Shown: positions 39,452 to 50,897, counted from the first letter of the stretch. The stretch is 64,000 bases of DNA from Pectinophora gossypiella (GCF_024362695.1 NC_065429.1:3876501-3940500); one strand, 5' to 3'. Notes: a model not told the origin generated them from the sequence alone. Program-made: numbers and translations.

Positions 39452-40391
39452 AAGATTATGTTTATCTTGACGTAAACATAACACAATCGATGTTTATGAC
39501 CAAGTCAACCATAAATATTTTAGCTATAGTAATACTAGAATAGTTTTGATAGTCTATGGCTGGTTAGTTATGAAAACTCATTATAACAAAATGGTGTAAT
39601 TTTTGTGCTATGAAATAAATATATCGAGCACATAATGTAGGGCACACACGACTATGTCCTAATTAGGGTACATTCCTCGATGAACTAAGTACCTACACTT
39701 CACCGATATTTTTATCACTGCATTCACTATTTAATTTATTATTCCATTTCATGTTTGAAATTAAAAGCGTTCTATTTTTCCAAACTGCCTGCTTCATTTG
39801 TTTTCTTCCACATAAACGGTTTTGTCTAAGATTCTAAATTCAAACAATCGAATTTGAAATTGGAACAAATCTCGGTACACAGCCGACGTAAGTAGGAAGT
39901 CCCGATTAACTCGTAATACGCTCAAGTGCTGTTTGCTTGTGTCCATTGTTTCTTGACCCGTGACCCCTCGACCAGTACCCATTAATGGGTACGTTTTGAA
40001 GGCTAAGGTGTTCCGATCAGGGGTCACGGTAGTCTGGTCGGTATATTGCCTCTATTGCCCTACCGGATGGCTTGCTCAAGAAGCTACTGGGTTAGTTTTT
40101 GTCGGTTTTGTAACTTCAAGATATAAATTAGTAGTTGTTTCCCGTTCCTTGAAGTATTTCTGATCGACATCGGGATTAGAAGTATCTAATTTATTTTGTT
40201 TCATAATTTATGTTGTATGACTAAGGAAACTTTTTTTTACCTTTGATGGGTTTGCTCTTGGCCCCAAACTTGCCCGAGGGCATTGACGAGGCCTAAGATG
40301 GAGCTCGCCCAGAAGGTGCCTATTCACTCTGGCCTTGAAAACTGAAATCTGGAATATAGGCGATGCGATCACCTGTCAGAATACGGATGAT
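39452..40391. other. No gene; nested palindrome at 39958-40029
   Basis: CCGTGACCCCT at 39958-39968 is exactly inverted at 40019-40029, and between them lies the perfect 18-bp palindrome GTACCCATTAATGGGTAC (39975-39992). A rep-H scrap (GATGAACTAAGTACC) is near 39680. Short frames here lack domains. Confidence 0.55.
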
Positions 40392-40652
40392 GGCGCCCGT
40401 GGTACAGTGGTTGAGCGTTGGGCTTACGATCCGGAAGACCAGGGTTCGATTCTCGGTGGAAACAAGTCTGACAAGTCACTTTGTTGGTCGGTGCAGGCTG
40501 AAATCACTTGATTATTCCGTGCTTCAGAGGGCACGTTAAGCAGTTGGTATTGACTTCTATTTACTTAAGTAAGAATGTAGATGTTTCATGACTCAAGTCT
40601 GGCGGCCCAATAGGTTGATGAGGTTGGTCATTGACCTCACAACCCACACGAA
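40392..40652 (+). mobile_element. SINE-A, diverged
   Basis: Head GCGCCCGTGGTACAGTGGTT, B box AGGGTTCGATTCTCGGTGG, core CCGTGCTTCAGAGGGCACG. A tRNA gene is excluded by the SINE body that follows. Confidence 0.85.
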
Positions 40653-40667
40653 ATAATCAAATCAATA

Positions 40668-40787
40668 TCAAATCAAATATCCTTTATTGCAAATAAACAA
40701 AACATAAGTACAGACATTTATAAAACTTTTAGTCACAGCACAAATGAGCGGCCTTGTAGCGCTGAAGCAATTTCTTCCAAGCACCCG
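40668..40787 (-). mobile_element. Tail-I copy
   Basis: AAATATCCTTTATTGCAAAT at the 3' end, GCGGCCTTGTAGCGCTGAAG and CAATTTCTTCCAAGC inside. Confidence 0.65.
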
Positions 40788-41000
40788 TCTCTGCCTACCC
40801 GAATAGGGATTGGAGCGATATTATGTGGTCTTCGCAATAAAACAGTTGACTATCGCCAATGCTCATCATTTGTAACACCTTTTTGCAACGTAATACTCGT
40901 ATACTCATAGAGTTGTATTGTAACAGGTATGTGTCACTTATAGCATTTTACTCCGGATCACTGGAGTAGGGTTGTCGAACAGGTGAATGCGAGAAATAGG

Positions 41001-41121
41001 TTGGCGCCTAACTGGGCACCTTAAAGCTTGTTGTCTTAAATGTTGCACCGAGTGAGAGCCCTCAGCGCGCCCCATTTGTCCGGCCAAGTTGCTGATATCA
41101 TTTGCGTCAGAAAAAAAGTGT
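41001..41121 (+). mobile_element. Tail-E copy
   Basis: TTGGCGCCTAACTGGGCACC, GAGAGCCCTCAGCGCGCCCC and TTTGTCCGGCCAAGTTGC, ending in an A-run. Confidence 0.75.
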
Positions 41122-41215
41122 TGAACATACCCGAGCACGTGCTCTCATTCTGATTTTGTGTTATCTGTGAAGCACACATAGTGGTACCAGAGGTGCTCAA
41201 ATTATACGAGTGTTA

Positions 41216-41312
41216 TAAATTAAAAAAAAATCTATCCTCCAATCAAAAAGGCAGCACGTTTTTCCATCTCTTCAGGGGATGATTTGTGGGATAAAATCTA
41301 CCATAATGTTCT
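41216..41312. repeat. Repeat pair T, copy 1
   Basis: ATCTATCCTCCAATCAAAAA, GGCAGCACGTTTTTCCATC and CTTCAGGGGATGATTTGTGG recur at 44769-44866 with few changes. Confidence 0.75.
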
Positions 41313-41332
41313 GCATTAATAATATTAGTATT

Positions 41333-41519
41333 TGTGTTAGGACTGATTCCGTGCTTCGGAAGGCACGCTAAGCCGTTGATCCCGGGCAACTAGCCCAAAC
41401 ATCTCCACCAACCCGCAGTGGAGCAGCGTGGTTGAGTATGCTCCATACCTCCTTCATTGAGGGGAGGCCTGTGCCTAGCAGTGGGACGTATATAGGCTGT
41501 TTATGTATGTTTGTTTATG
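41333..41519 (+). mobile_element. SINE-B, 5'-truncated, 13-bp TSD
   Basis: Core CCGTGCTTCGGAAGGCACG to GTGGGACGTATATAGGCTG. TAATATTAGTATT is found at 41320-41332 and 41520-41532. Confidence 0.87.
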
Positions 41520-41830
41520 TAATATTAGTATTGGTAATAGATAAGCACCATATTATAAATTTCAACTTTATTTTCTACAAAATGCCACAGTTGTCATTTG
41601 ATTCACGACAAATATGACGTGACAACCCTACCGTCAAGATATAAGTGCACTTACGACTTTTTCAAGCAGGGTAGCTAGGATAATGTCGTTTTTATCGTCC
41701 TAGTAATAACATTATTGCTTTTTAATCAACCGCGTGTGCGGTCTTAAAATTGTGAGGACAGTTAGCCGACAACTAAGTTTTTGTTCGACACCAACAGCTT
41801 TTAGACTTATAATTGCATACATGGAACTTT

Positions 41831-41995
41831 CAAATTCAAATTCAAAAATATCTTTATTCAGTAGGTAACATAGTTGCACTTTGAATCGTCAATTTTTACA
41901 TAACGAACGTCTCATCCGCCTAAAACTACTGCAGCTTCTCACAACCTGTATAGCCGGGGAAAAGAAGCTGCAAGAAAAACCTCGGCACAAGGCCC
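41831..41995 (-). mobile_element. Tail-L copy
   Basis: TTTATTCAGTAGGTAACATA to AAAAACCTCGGCACAAGGCC. Near-identical to 376-560. Confidence 0.65.
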
Positions 41996-42071
41996 TTTTT
42001 TGGTGCCAAGTTATATTTTATTTTATAACACCTATGGGGTTAGCTGAAAATGATTTCGAAAAGTGAAAGTG

Positions 42072-42145
42072 AGAACAACAGTGACAGTGATAAAAATCAT
42101 TTTTAGCACTGTCACTGTTATTTTTCGTAATCGTTTGAAACTTTA
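42072..42145. mobile_element. MITE-P, short internal-deletion form
   Basis: ACAGTGACAGTGATAAAAAT directly joins CATTTTTAGCACTGTCACTG; the centre is lost. Confidence 0.72.
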
Positions 42146-42193
42146 AGGCTGTTGTAACCCGTCATTTGGCGAGCAAAACTAGGAGATTACAAA

Positions 42194-42312
42194 GACCCGT
42201 CGAAGCATTTAATCTAAAAAGCAATATTACAATTTGACATTTCCGCATATAACAAGTAAGTGCGCAATGCTAACAGATGTCAAATAGCAATATTGCTTTC
42301 AATGTGTCCGTT
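42194..42312. mobile_element. MITE-Q, partial
   Basis: AAGCATTTAATCTAAAAAGC and GCGCAATGCTAACAGATGTC with CAATATTGCTTTC. The middle modules are inverted relative to 42667-42826. Confidence 0.68.
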
Positions 42313-42666
42313 AACAAGTATCCACTTGCGAATTGAACTCGTGATTTGGACCAGGACTTGGTCTTGTGCTCTTGTGGCTCTGCTCACCCCATTATAGATT
42401 GCAAGCGCGACTTTATGTACGTATGAAAAACAAAATGTTGTTTGTCTGTAACATCGTGACAAGGAAAAAAAACGAATTTAATAACAAAAACGAACATGTT
42501 ATCACGAACGTACAGCTATTGTTGGAATCTTAGGATTATAATTGACATTGAAGCATTTTTTTTTCTTTTGTATGTAGATATATTTAAAGTTATACCATGT
42601 GTTGTTTTCCTGTTAAAATCCCGTCATTTGTTATTAATTACTTACGTCGTGTTTGATGTAAGTACA
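42313..42666. other. No feature recognised
   Basis: A short hydrophobic open frame begins at 42496 and runs into MITE-Q; it is not convincing as a gene. Confidence 0.4.
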
Positions 42667-42826
42667 GGGGGGTTAAAATGGCCACATCGAAGCAATTCAT
42701 CTAAGAAAGCAATATTGCTGTTTGACAGTTGTTTGCATTGCGCACTTACTTTTATATGCGCAAATGTCAAATTGCAATATTGCTTTCTTAGATGAAATTG
42801 GTTCGATGTGGCCATTTTAACCCCCC
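42667..42826. mobile_element. MITE-Q, complete, 160 bp
   Basis: Ends GGGGGGTTAAAATGGCCAC and inverse TGGCCATTTTAACCCCCC; arms continue as GAAGCAATTCATCTAAGAAA. The middle GCGCACTTACTTTTATATGC separates them. No target duplication could be fixed. Superfamily unknown. Confidence 0.87.
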
Positions 42827-42889
42827 AGATCATTTTTTATTTCATTATATATTTTTTTTATATATTTCATGTGTGGTGTGCATGTGATA

Positions 42890-43228
42890 AGAACCGTGGT
42901 AGCCTAGTCGGTAGAACGCTTGCCTCTCACTTTGTGGTCGCAGGTTCGTCACAGGCCTAAACCAATGATTGTCGAATTTGTCTTTGTTTGGATCATAAAA
43001 TGATTACCACGTGCTCGGCAGTGAAGGAAAACATTGTGAGGAAACCCACATTCCCGCGAAATGCATTTCGGAGGTATGTGACCTAACCTGTATTGGGCTG
43101 GTTTTCCCTTCGCGGGTTGGAAGGTCAGACAGGCAGTCGCTTCTGTAAAAAACCGGACCTGTCAAATCTTCAGGTTAAGTAAGCGGACTCTGTGTAAAAC
43201 GGGATAATGCTAGAGGGATGATGATGAT
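42890..43228 (+). mobile_element. SINE-D, full length, 14-bp TSD
   Basis: 339 bp between GTGTGCATGTGATA at 42876-42889 and 43229-43242. A box TAGCCTAGTCGGTAGAACG, B box around GGTCGCAGGTTCG, body GTGAAGGAAAACATTGTGAG, tail GATGATGAT. The head resembles a tRNA with AGTCGGTAGA in its D arm (Lys-like, by inference). Reference copy. Confidence 0.95.
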
Positions 43229-43487
43229 GTGTGCATGTGATATTTACCATAAGGCGATGTTATTAAGCTCTATCAAGTATTACTTACTTTACACAGTGAA
43301 ACTTATGAATCAATCATAGTTTTTGTCGCCTGTACATAATTATTAATATCTACACATATTGATTTAACCCTCACGTGATATACGGTTTTATTAATGACAT
43401 CGTTGGTGTAAGAAGGAAAGATTTTCTCTTTTTACATTTCTTGTGAAAATCCTGTCAACTGTCAATTACGTCATTATCATTAATTTA

Positions 43488-43690
43488 AGAGCCACGCTCT
43501 TGACGGTGTAGCATTTTCCATTCCAGTCTATCAAAGGCCAATTCCTTGACTTCCCTATAAGACACGACGTTAACCTTTTCTTTACTCTGTTCCATGTAAG
43601 CTCTTCTTGGTCTTTCACTTCCTCTCTTTCCTTCTAGCTTTCCTTCTATGATAAGTATTGTAAAAAGTTTTTTTACAATACTCATTTTTC
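43488..43690 (-). pseudogene. RTE-like LINE C-terminus and 3' end
   Basis: The minus strand reads IIEGKLEGKRGSERPRRAYM, then EQSKEKVNVVSYREVKELAF and DRLEWKMLHRQERGS with a stop, followed by TTAATGATAATGA. The EGKxEGKR basic stretch is the known C-terminal block of RTE-clade proteins (as in BovB). About 60 residues remain of what would be a protein of some 1,000; no endonuclease or catalytic reverse transcriptase motifs. Confidence 0.78.
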
Positions 43691-43692
43691 CA

Positions 43693-43765
43693 TGTCACTT
43701 TATGTCAATGCCATACATTTTTATCACTGTCACTGTCGATTGACATAATCGTTTGCAAATTGCCT
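43693..43765. mobile_element. MITE-P right arm
   Basis: TTTTTATCACTGTCACTGTC, GACATAATCGTTTGCAAATT. Confidence 0.75.
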
Positions 43766-44768
43766 AAGGCCCTCGCAGGGCTAACATGCGTACCGTGATA
43801 AAATTTTGTCACGGTCATTTTATCGATTCTGTCGATATAATTATGTCATTTTGTCGATTGGTGCTTGGGTTTACATCCCAAATAAGTCATGTCGTTAGTG
43901 AAAGAAACAAAGTTAGCGATTCCGACAAAATTTACTGAATTCGTAATCTCTAAGTGATTTTATCAATAAATGACGATTCAAAGTGTAATTATGATACCTA
44001 CTGAATAAATATATTTTATAATATGAATTGTGGTAGGCATTTAGGTATATCACAATAATAAATAATTAAAAGTGTAATCAAATAAAAATTTTATCAAAAG
44101 CCTCATAATAAAAATAGTTAAAAAAAAAACATCCTATCTTATTGCTTTTCGTATAAGTCATAAAACCTATAATAAATCTTGAAAAGTGGTCTCTGCCTAC
44201 CCCAACGAGAAATAAGCGTGATCTTTTATATATTATATATGTACATATAAGTACTTAAATAAATCCTAAAATAACATAGCATATGTAGGTATTTATATCA
44301 ATTTGCCCTAATATTACAACCAGCAATATATTTGATTGTGCAATATCGATTTTTATTGCAGTCGAATCGATCCAATTAAACAAATCGATTTGTTATGGTG
44401 TTGCCATAAATCATACACACACTAAACACCTGCAAGATTGAGTGTTGCTACATCGAATTATGTTTAGTAGTTTGTTTAAATGGATAAGGCAAGTGACATA
44501 ATGATACGGGTGTTATACGGAGCATTTTTTATTTCGATTTGTTGTGGCTAAAGCACAGTGTATCGAATAACATAATATGGCGAAAAAAATAATAATAAAT
44601 AAGTGCAATATGATATTATAATATTGTAAAATTACAAAGTTCTTCTTCTTAAACGAGGAGCGTTCGAATTCCAGTACCGAACTTACACCAATGAGTTGTT
44701 AATTTATCTTAAGTGCAGCTTTCACGACCATTACAGATGGCGATACGATCAAATTTTTCGATTTGTTA
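43766..44768. other. Mostly AT-rich; a Tail-L scrap
   Basis: ATGACGATTCAAAGTGTAAT and ACCTACTGAATAAATATA at 43971-44020 are the end of Tail-L on the plus strand. A rep-G relative (CTCTGCCTACCCCAACG) is at about 44190. No gene. Confidence 0.45.
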
Positions 44769-44866
44769 TAAATTAAAAAAAATCTATCCTCCAATCAAAA
44801 ACGCAGCACGTTTTTTCATCTCTTCAGGGGATAATTTGTGGGATGAAATCTACCCTATATTCTAAC
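44769..44866. repeat. Repeat pair T, copy 2
   Basis: See 41216-41312; AATCTATCCTCCAATCAAAA to GGGATGAAATCTACCC. Confidence 0.75.
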
Positions 44867-44867
44867 T

Positions 44868-45086
44868 TATCGTGTCGTGTGGGTTGTGAGGTAAAGAACC
44901 AACATCATCAACCCTGATGTCAGGGTTACTATTAAGCCGCCAAAGGCCCCTGACATGACTCATATAACGACTACGTACTTACATCAGTAAGTAGTAACCG
45001 AGACCAACGGCGTAACGTGCCTTCCGCACGGATCGTCTTACTTTTGGACAATCAGGTGATCTGCCTGTAATGTCCTAACCATACTT
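44868..45086 (-). mobile_element. SINE-A 3' part
   Basis: CGTGTGGGTTGTGAGG, TTAAGCCGCCAAAGGCCCC, TTTTGGACAATCAGGTGATC. Ends before the head. Confidence 0.84.
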
Positions 45087-45185
45087 ATGATGGATTCTGT
45101 CGTCATTTTGTTTGCATTCATAAACATAAACATAAGCTTTACTGCCTTATTACAAAACGAACACCAAAGAGGGTCATCTTCTTAG

Positions 45186-45770
45186 CGTTATCCCGGTTTT
45201 GACAAGGTCCACTCACTTAACCTAAAGATTTGACAGGTTTTTTCGGCGACTGCCTGTCTGACCTTCTAGCTCGTGAAGGAAAATCCAGCCCAATACATGC
45301 TTATCGCGTGAGTAGAGCGAATAAATGTCAAAGCGCAAGTTGTCAAATTTGACAGACGAGTTAAGGTTCCTCGTTCACACATCGACTTGCTCGCGACTTG
45401 AATATGATCAATTTCCTCATTTCTTATGATAATAGATATCTGTTTTGCTTTCTTCTTCTTTGCTCTTCTGTTAGCAGTACTTATACATAACACATTTTCT
45501 TTGGAATGCGACATTCTGAAAAAATCGCGGTTAGTCGCGTGTACCAAGGACCTTATCGCGTCGCGTCGCGTCGCACTTGCATAGCGTGCTAGGCCTGGTT
45601 AGATTACATACCTCTGAAACGCATTTCACGGGTATGTGAGTTTCATCACGATGTTTTCCTTCACTGCTGAGCACGTGATAATAATTGATGATCCAAACAT
45701 CAATTATCTGTCTTTTAGGCTATGCTAGGGATTCGAACCGGCGACCTAACAGCGTCTATCTTTCTCTAAG
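45186..45770 (-). mobile_element. SINE-D split by a 300-bp insertion
   Basis: 45186-45296 gives the tail half (TTTTGACAAGGTCCACTC, CGTGAAGGAAAATCCAGC); 45598-45770 resumes GGTTAGATTACATACCTC to the head (GGATTCGAACCGGCGACC). The two parts join at the same point as in intact copies. Confidence 0.78.
45297..45597. other. Unidentified insertion in SINE-D
   Basis: Contains TTATCGCGTGAGTAGAGCG near one end and CTTATCGCGTCGCGTCGCG near the other, plus GTTGTCAAATTTGACAG. There is no clear duplication, terminal repeat or coding. It may be an unknown MITE or host sequence moved in. Confidence 0.55.
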
Positions 45771-46177
45771 ACCTGCGAATAATTTTATTGTCTAATGCCC
45801 TCTCCAATAACAATATCTTAACACATCATAGAAAACAAACGCAAGGCTACAAATGATGGAGTTCACAAGTAATTAACTACTAATGACGTAACAAAAAAAA
45901 TGACGTAAGAAAAAAATTAATGACGTACTACACAAAAAAGACATCAACGGTTCTATCAATCATTGGTCTATTTGAAAAAAGAATTGTTGAAAAAGTGACT
46001 GGCCATTCATAATTCCAAATTTGAATATTGTGGGGTTAGTCTTTTGTTTTTTTTTTGGCTTCTGTGGGTAGGTAGGCCTTTTGGTTATTTGATTTTGATC
46101 TAGTTAAAGCAATACCAAAGAATAGCTTCACTACGACAGCGGAAGGGACAATGCATAATAATTAATAACAAAATAAG
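45771..46177. other. AT-rich stretch, no feature seen
   Basis: Short internal direct repeats ATGACGTAA near 45880-45930. No gene. Confidence 0.45.
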
Positions 46178-46353
46178 ATTAGTCCGTGCTTCGAGAGGCA
46201 CGTGAAGCCGTTGATGTAACTACTTACTGATGTAGGTACTTAGTCGTTATTTGAGCTTAATAATAACATTGACATGAGGGTTTTTTTTCTTTGTCTGGCG
46301 TCAAGACATGAAGGTTGCTGGGGTTGGTCATCCACCTTACAACCCACACGAGA
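46178..46353 (+). mobile_element. SINE-A, diverged 3' part
   Basis: TCCGTGCTTCGAGAGGCACG to ACCTTACAACCCACACGAG. Several small deletions. Confidence 0.75.
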
Positions 46354-47085
46354 TGTTTTTTATGGGCAGTTAAAATTCATTTTTTTTTATTTTCATTTCA
46401 GTTTTACCTAAAACCGTTTTAGCTTTAACATTCATAAATTCACGCCCGTAATTCCTTACGGAGTGGGTAGAGCCACGATCACAAGACACCTGACAGACAG
46501 ACGTTAAGAGCTCTCAACAATATTATTTTATAGATGTAATATTTACACAGGCAAGTCAGTCAACTTTTCTTTTTTTTTAAATTAGGCCACATGTTAACTT
46601 TGTGTCAGACAAGTTACAAGTTTTTGTAGGTGGAATAACAGGATCCAAATCAAAATAAGACGCCATTTAAATTTTAACTTGCAAAGACCTCCCGGCGCCA
46701 TATAAAATAAATTTTGCCTTAACCTCCTTGCAATAGAGACTCTTCAATCGTTTTCTTTAAGTTGGTACTATTGTCAGTTAAGTTTTTTAGGAACCGGAAA
46801 CGTCAAAACGTTAGTTTTTGAATGTTCCGTGACGTTTGACTTTAGGTTAGGTATAAAATACGAATTTCGAATTGACCTTTAAATAATAAAAAGTTTTTTG
46901 ACAATTTCTTGAACTTTTTTTTTTTACTTTCCAATTTGAGCTTATGCTGTAGGAGATAATATATTAAATGTAGTAACTTTTACTTTTGACGATTTTAAAA
47001 TTTTAAGCTACTATTATCTAAAAAAAAATAAAAGTCTAAAATCCTAAATAAAAGACAGTAATAAAAGACAGAAAATAATAAAAGA
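46354..47085. other. Mostly unmatched; a rep-G scrap
   Basis: rep-G minus at about 46431-46490 (ATTCACGCCCGTAATTCC). Within 46780-46850, ACGTCAAAACGTTAG and GTGACGTTTGAC form loose inverted motifs. No frame. Confidence 0.4.
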
Positions 47086-47215
47086 CTACAAGTGCTAGTG
47101 TCTCAAATGCATGGGATTTCTTTTAGGACGTAGATACTCAACTAAGACGGGATTATGCGAAATTCAACCTCTAAGGGGGTAAAATTGAGTTGCAAAATTT
47201 GTATTAAACTATAGT
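47086..47215 (+). mobile_element. Helitron internal fragment
   Basis: AAGTGCTAGTGTCTCAAATG and CAACCTCTAAGGGGGTAAAA match 26187-26300. The 3' end with CTAG is missing. Confidence 0.5.
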
Positions 47216-47231
47216 TCATACATAAACAATC

Positions 47232-47423
47232 TTTCGGTGCAGCATTTCCATGCTACTTTTTTACGGAAAAATAGGGCAGTGGTTTCCCTCTTGCATTCCG
47301 CCCCGCACTACTCTGTCTGACGCAAGTGGGATGGCGCCCAGAGTAGTCTATTTCAAAGCTGTGCTAGGACTCCTGTCCTCCGCCTCTGAATAATACTGAC
47401 AGCTACTGCTGCCCTCTGTCAGG
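47232..47423 (-). mobile_element. SINE-J
   Basis: AGGGCAGTGGTTTCCCTC, CCGCACTACTCTGTCTGACG, AGAGTAGTCTATTTCAAAGC and CTCCTGTCCTCCGCCTCTGA, shared with 60705-60880. The tail end (TTTCGGTGCAGCATTTCC) links to the RTE-like tail family. Confidence 0.65.
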
Positions 47424-49085
47424 TTCCAGGTTACAGTCCCTGTGACTTGTCCCTTCCGTCCTGCATTGCCGTACCGATGGCTCCCATCTTCGCCTCTGCA
47501 ACTGTTGAGGTCTTCACCCGTATCCCTGGGCAAGGGTTCTACGTTGTACCCCGTAGGTCTGTAGGTGTAATCTTTTGTAGCCTTACAATTTAATATTTCT
47601 ATTTGCAAACTCAAATGTGTATCATACTTTATTTCTACAATAGTGAACTTAACGTATGTGCACGGAGCGTGGTCGGCTATGACGTCACGCTTGCGTGCGC
47701 CACCCGACCAAAACACGTAGACCCCTTTCTCCCCTTAACTCTAAACGAATCAAACAACAATTTATTTCTAACGGGAGGTCAACCACCACTGGTCACTGTC
47801 GGACGACTTCAAGTAGTTCCAATTTTGAACGTTTCAAATTGCTTTTTTATTGGACTGGAATTTATGACTGTATTTTGCCGCCAAATGTCATCGATGCATA
47901 CTTTTTTTAAATAACGAGAGCGAAGGCATTTCCTTATGCGGCCTTCTGCAATCTTTGTTTTAGCTACTTACTTACATCTTTTTTTAATAACGTGTTTGAC
48001 ATACCTACTCCACTACGCTGCTCCATTGCGAGTTGGTGGATGAATTTAAATATAAAATATTTAAACGCGTTTTTAGAACTCTTTAAAAGACTTACTGTGC
48101 CTTTAAAACGAAAACTTATCTCAATAATTGCTTTACTGATAAACTTTATCAGATACGCTTTTAACTTTTTCAATAAAAATTTCGGCAAACTTTTTTTTTA
48201 TTAACAATCTGTTTATTCGTTTCAGGTAAGTGAAACATGGAGTCTTGTCGAAAATTTACATAATTTAATGATAATCATCGAGTGGTAAGCATATCATGTG
48301 TATTAAATTGCTTGTGAATTATATTTTAAATAAGAAATCTAGGCACGAGCTCGCATTTATTCAGCCTTAAAACTTTGACTTTTAAATAATAACAAAAGCG
48401 CGTTCGGATTTTAAAAATTTTACAAGAAATGTGTATCGCTCAGATTGGCATACCTAGTTCTAGAAAAATCATCATTACTTAGGCCACATTATTTTATCAA
48501 AATCTCAGTTGCCTATTAACATATTATTATATTATATAGAGAAAATAAGTATTCATTTATAAGAAGACATTAATAAGAAAAGCTCAAATACTTAATCTTA
48601 GAAATTCCAGTTAAAATTAGATAATTATGCTCATTACAACGTATTGAACGTTTTACATACCTATTTAGGTAATGTTTATTCTTTTTTCAAATGCACGCAA
48701 TGGCTGGTGCTGTATTCCACCAATTTAAAATCCCAACCAGCCAGTGTTACGTAACAGAAAAAAAAACTAAATCATCTAAAATCAAAATACGAATCCAATT
48801 TGTTGTTTCGCCATATTTTTCCCACTATTACGTTACGTAGCGTAGTTAATAACCAAAATGGCGGCGTCACGGGTGACACACGCTATAATCACGGCTTTAT
48901 CTTAAGTGTGGCATCGGCCTTATATGCATCCGCGGTAATGTGAACTTGGCCTTAGGATTGTTACTTGCGGCAGCAGGGTGAAACGGTCAGTGATTGGACA
49001 CTAGAGAATTATTCTCGGCAGTTTTAAAGAATTTTGCTTTTATTAATTATCTGTTTCCTTTGCGTATTTTTTTTTTTGGTATTTG
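47424..49085. other. No supported gene; unmatched sequence
   Basis: A minus-strand open frame continues upstream from SINE-J to 47716 (about 120 residues) without known domains. CRE-like TGACGTCA lies at 47680. At 48858, AAAATGGCGGCGTC resembles a YY1/Pho-type motif. 47964-48204 is AT-rich. Nothing coding is convincing. Confidence 0.4.
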
Positions 49086-49089
49086 TAAA

Positions 49090-49285
49090 TACACACATAA
49101 ACTCACACACGCACTCCTTAATGGGGTGGGCAGAGGTACAAATAATCGAAGATAATTTGCAACCACTGTTAATACAAAATCCTAAGAAAGATATGATGAA
49201 CTTTATGGGGACAAAAGATCATCCTGTTACTTATCATCATCATTATCATCAGCCCATTAACGTCCCCACTGCTGGGGACACGGGA
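49090..49285 (-). mobile_element. rep-G and a linked short repeat
   Basis: TTAATGGGGTGGGCAGAGG, GATAATTTGCAACCACTG and GATATGATGAACTTTATGGG, then ATCATCAGCCCATTAACGTC and CCCACTGCTGGGGACACGGG. Confidence 0.55.
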
Positions 49286-49586
49286 ATAGTATTCTATTAT
49301 ATTCTTAAGTGACCACTCACAGACCATTCGCCCGAGTGATTGTTTTACCATCAATTTTAGCTTAGCAAGTACTGCAGATCCTTGGCCTACTAGCCTGCGG
49401 AAATAAGGGGCAAAGGTTCACATCCAGCTGCAGTAAACTGGCTATTTCTTAAAGTTAAAATCTTAGTTTGAAATATTTTATATCCCAGCTAGGTTTCGTT
49501 GCAAATGGATTTAAGCAGTTAAGTTGTTTTAAGGTTAATTGGTTCGGGATTCGTTCTAGCATAGAATGAATACATACACACATAAT

Positions 49587-49969
49587 GGTGCTAATTCCTG
49601 TAAACACCATCTAATTTTATTTTAAGTTATATCTGTCATTTTCTTATCCGTATAAAAGGAAAGAGACGGGTAATCAACAAGCATAAAATGTATGGAACAC
49701 ACGTCAATTTGAAGCACAAATCTAAAACAACCGTCTAAAAATTTTGCATTGGCCAATAACCCGACAGAATTATGTTGACAGCACACGTCAAACGGTTTGC
49801 ATACCAGCGAGATACCTTTTGATTTGCCCGGGCTATTCATTCTTTTACCTACTCATTCTTCCTAAAATTAAGGGCTGTCAATCATCCGTCCCTTTCCTTT
49901 TCGCCGGATAAGAAAATGACAGGTATAACTTAAAGTAAAATTAGGAGGGTGTCAGATGGAATCGGGGCC
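49587..49969 (+). mobile_element. MITE-S copy 4, complete
   Basis: GGTGCTAATTCCTGTAAACA to ATGGAATCGGGGCC, AAT on both sides. Confidence 0.88.
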
Positions 49970-50641
49970 AATATCACGCCTATTTTCTGTTGGGGTAGGC
50001 AGAGCCCATGGAGTTCCACTTACTACGACCCTGACACATCATTTTAAACATAGAAAAAAGAAATAACCATTATAATATGGTAAGTATTTATATTTTTAAA
50101 TACCTAGTAATGTATAAGATTCTATATAGTGCGAGTAGTTTCTATATACCTGTGTTGCTTGCTCATAAAGTATATTAAATGCATGTCAACAACTTTTTTA
50201 TAAAGTTTAATTTCAAATAAACAAAGGATAATACATACGTATACATAAAGTTATTGAGAACTCTTATTATCTTCCGAACAAAAATAAATTGCTAATCTTT
50301 TTTCGGCTAATTACATTAAAACGATTAAATAAATTAAGAAGCAGATGGTAAATACTTAAAAAGCTTTGAGGTTTTGCCAGAGAAATGCCGAGACAAGTGC
50401 GAGTTGATTTTGTGTTCAAGGTTCCGTATAAAAAAAATGTAAAGTTGTAAAGTAACTTTCCTGTAAAAACAATTTAGGGTTCCAACTTTAACCTTTAATT
50501 AGTTTGGTTATTATGTTTGCGTTTTGTCAGAACAGCATCATGTCAGTATTGTCAAATATACACTGCCTACCTAACTTCGCAGTGGTGTATTTAAATTCTC
50601 AGCATTTCCATTAATTTCAACAAATTTTCAGCATAGAATGA
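49970..50641. other. AT-rich; one rep-G relative
   Basis: TTGGGGTAGGCAGAGCCC at about 49990-50007. The rest is unmatched. Confidence 0.4.
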
Positions 50642-50897
50642 CACCCCGGACACTTCATACAAAACACCTCGCTTTACACAGATACTACACATTGACGTTA
50701 TTGTACACGAGCATCTGTGTGTGTGACGTCTGACGCCCATGCGATTGAAGACTAAAGTAAGTCCTTAGAGTGAGGTAAACCTAGCTCAGACGCTAGTGAG
50801 GAGCGGAGAGTTGCCGTTCTGTATGTTGTATTCCTTATTCTATGATCGAATTAGCGGAGAGTTACTGTTCTATACGTAGTATTCCTTATTGTATGAT
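50642..50897. repeat. Repeat R, copy 2, end duplicated
   Basis: CCCCGGACACTTCATACAAA to GTATTCCTTATTCTATGATC, followed by a second copy of the last 45 bp (AGCGGAGAGTTACTGTTC to TATTGTATGATCG). See 24681-24884. Confidence 0.7.

Noticed and set aside
42496..42795. Hydrophobic 99-codon frame
   Set aside because: Runs into MITE-Q; hydrophobicity comes from AT-rich codons.
47348..47716. 122-codon minus-strand frame
   Set aside because: Its C-terminal third is SINE-J and the rest has no recognisable domain. It could be a LINE remnant, but the evidence is too thin.
48853..48880. YY1/Pho-like AAAATGGCGGC motif as a promoter
   Set aside because: Single motif, no CpG cluster, no downstream coding region; similar motif at 17.1 kb is equally isolated.
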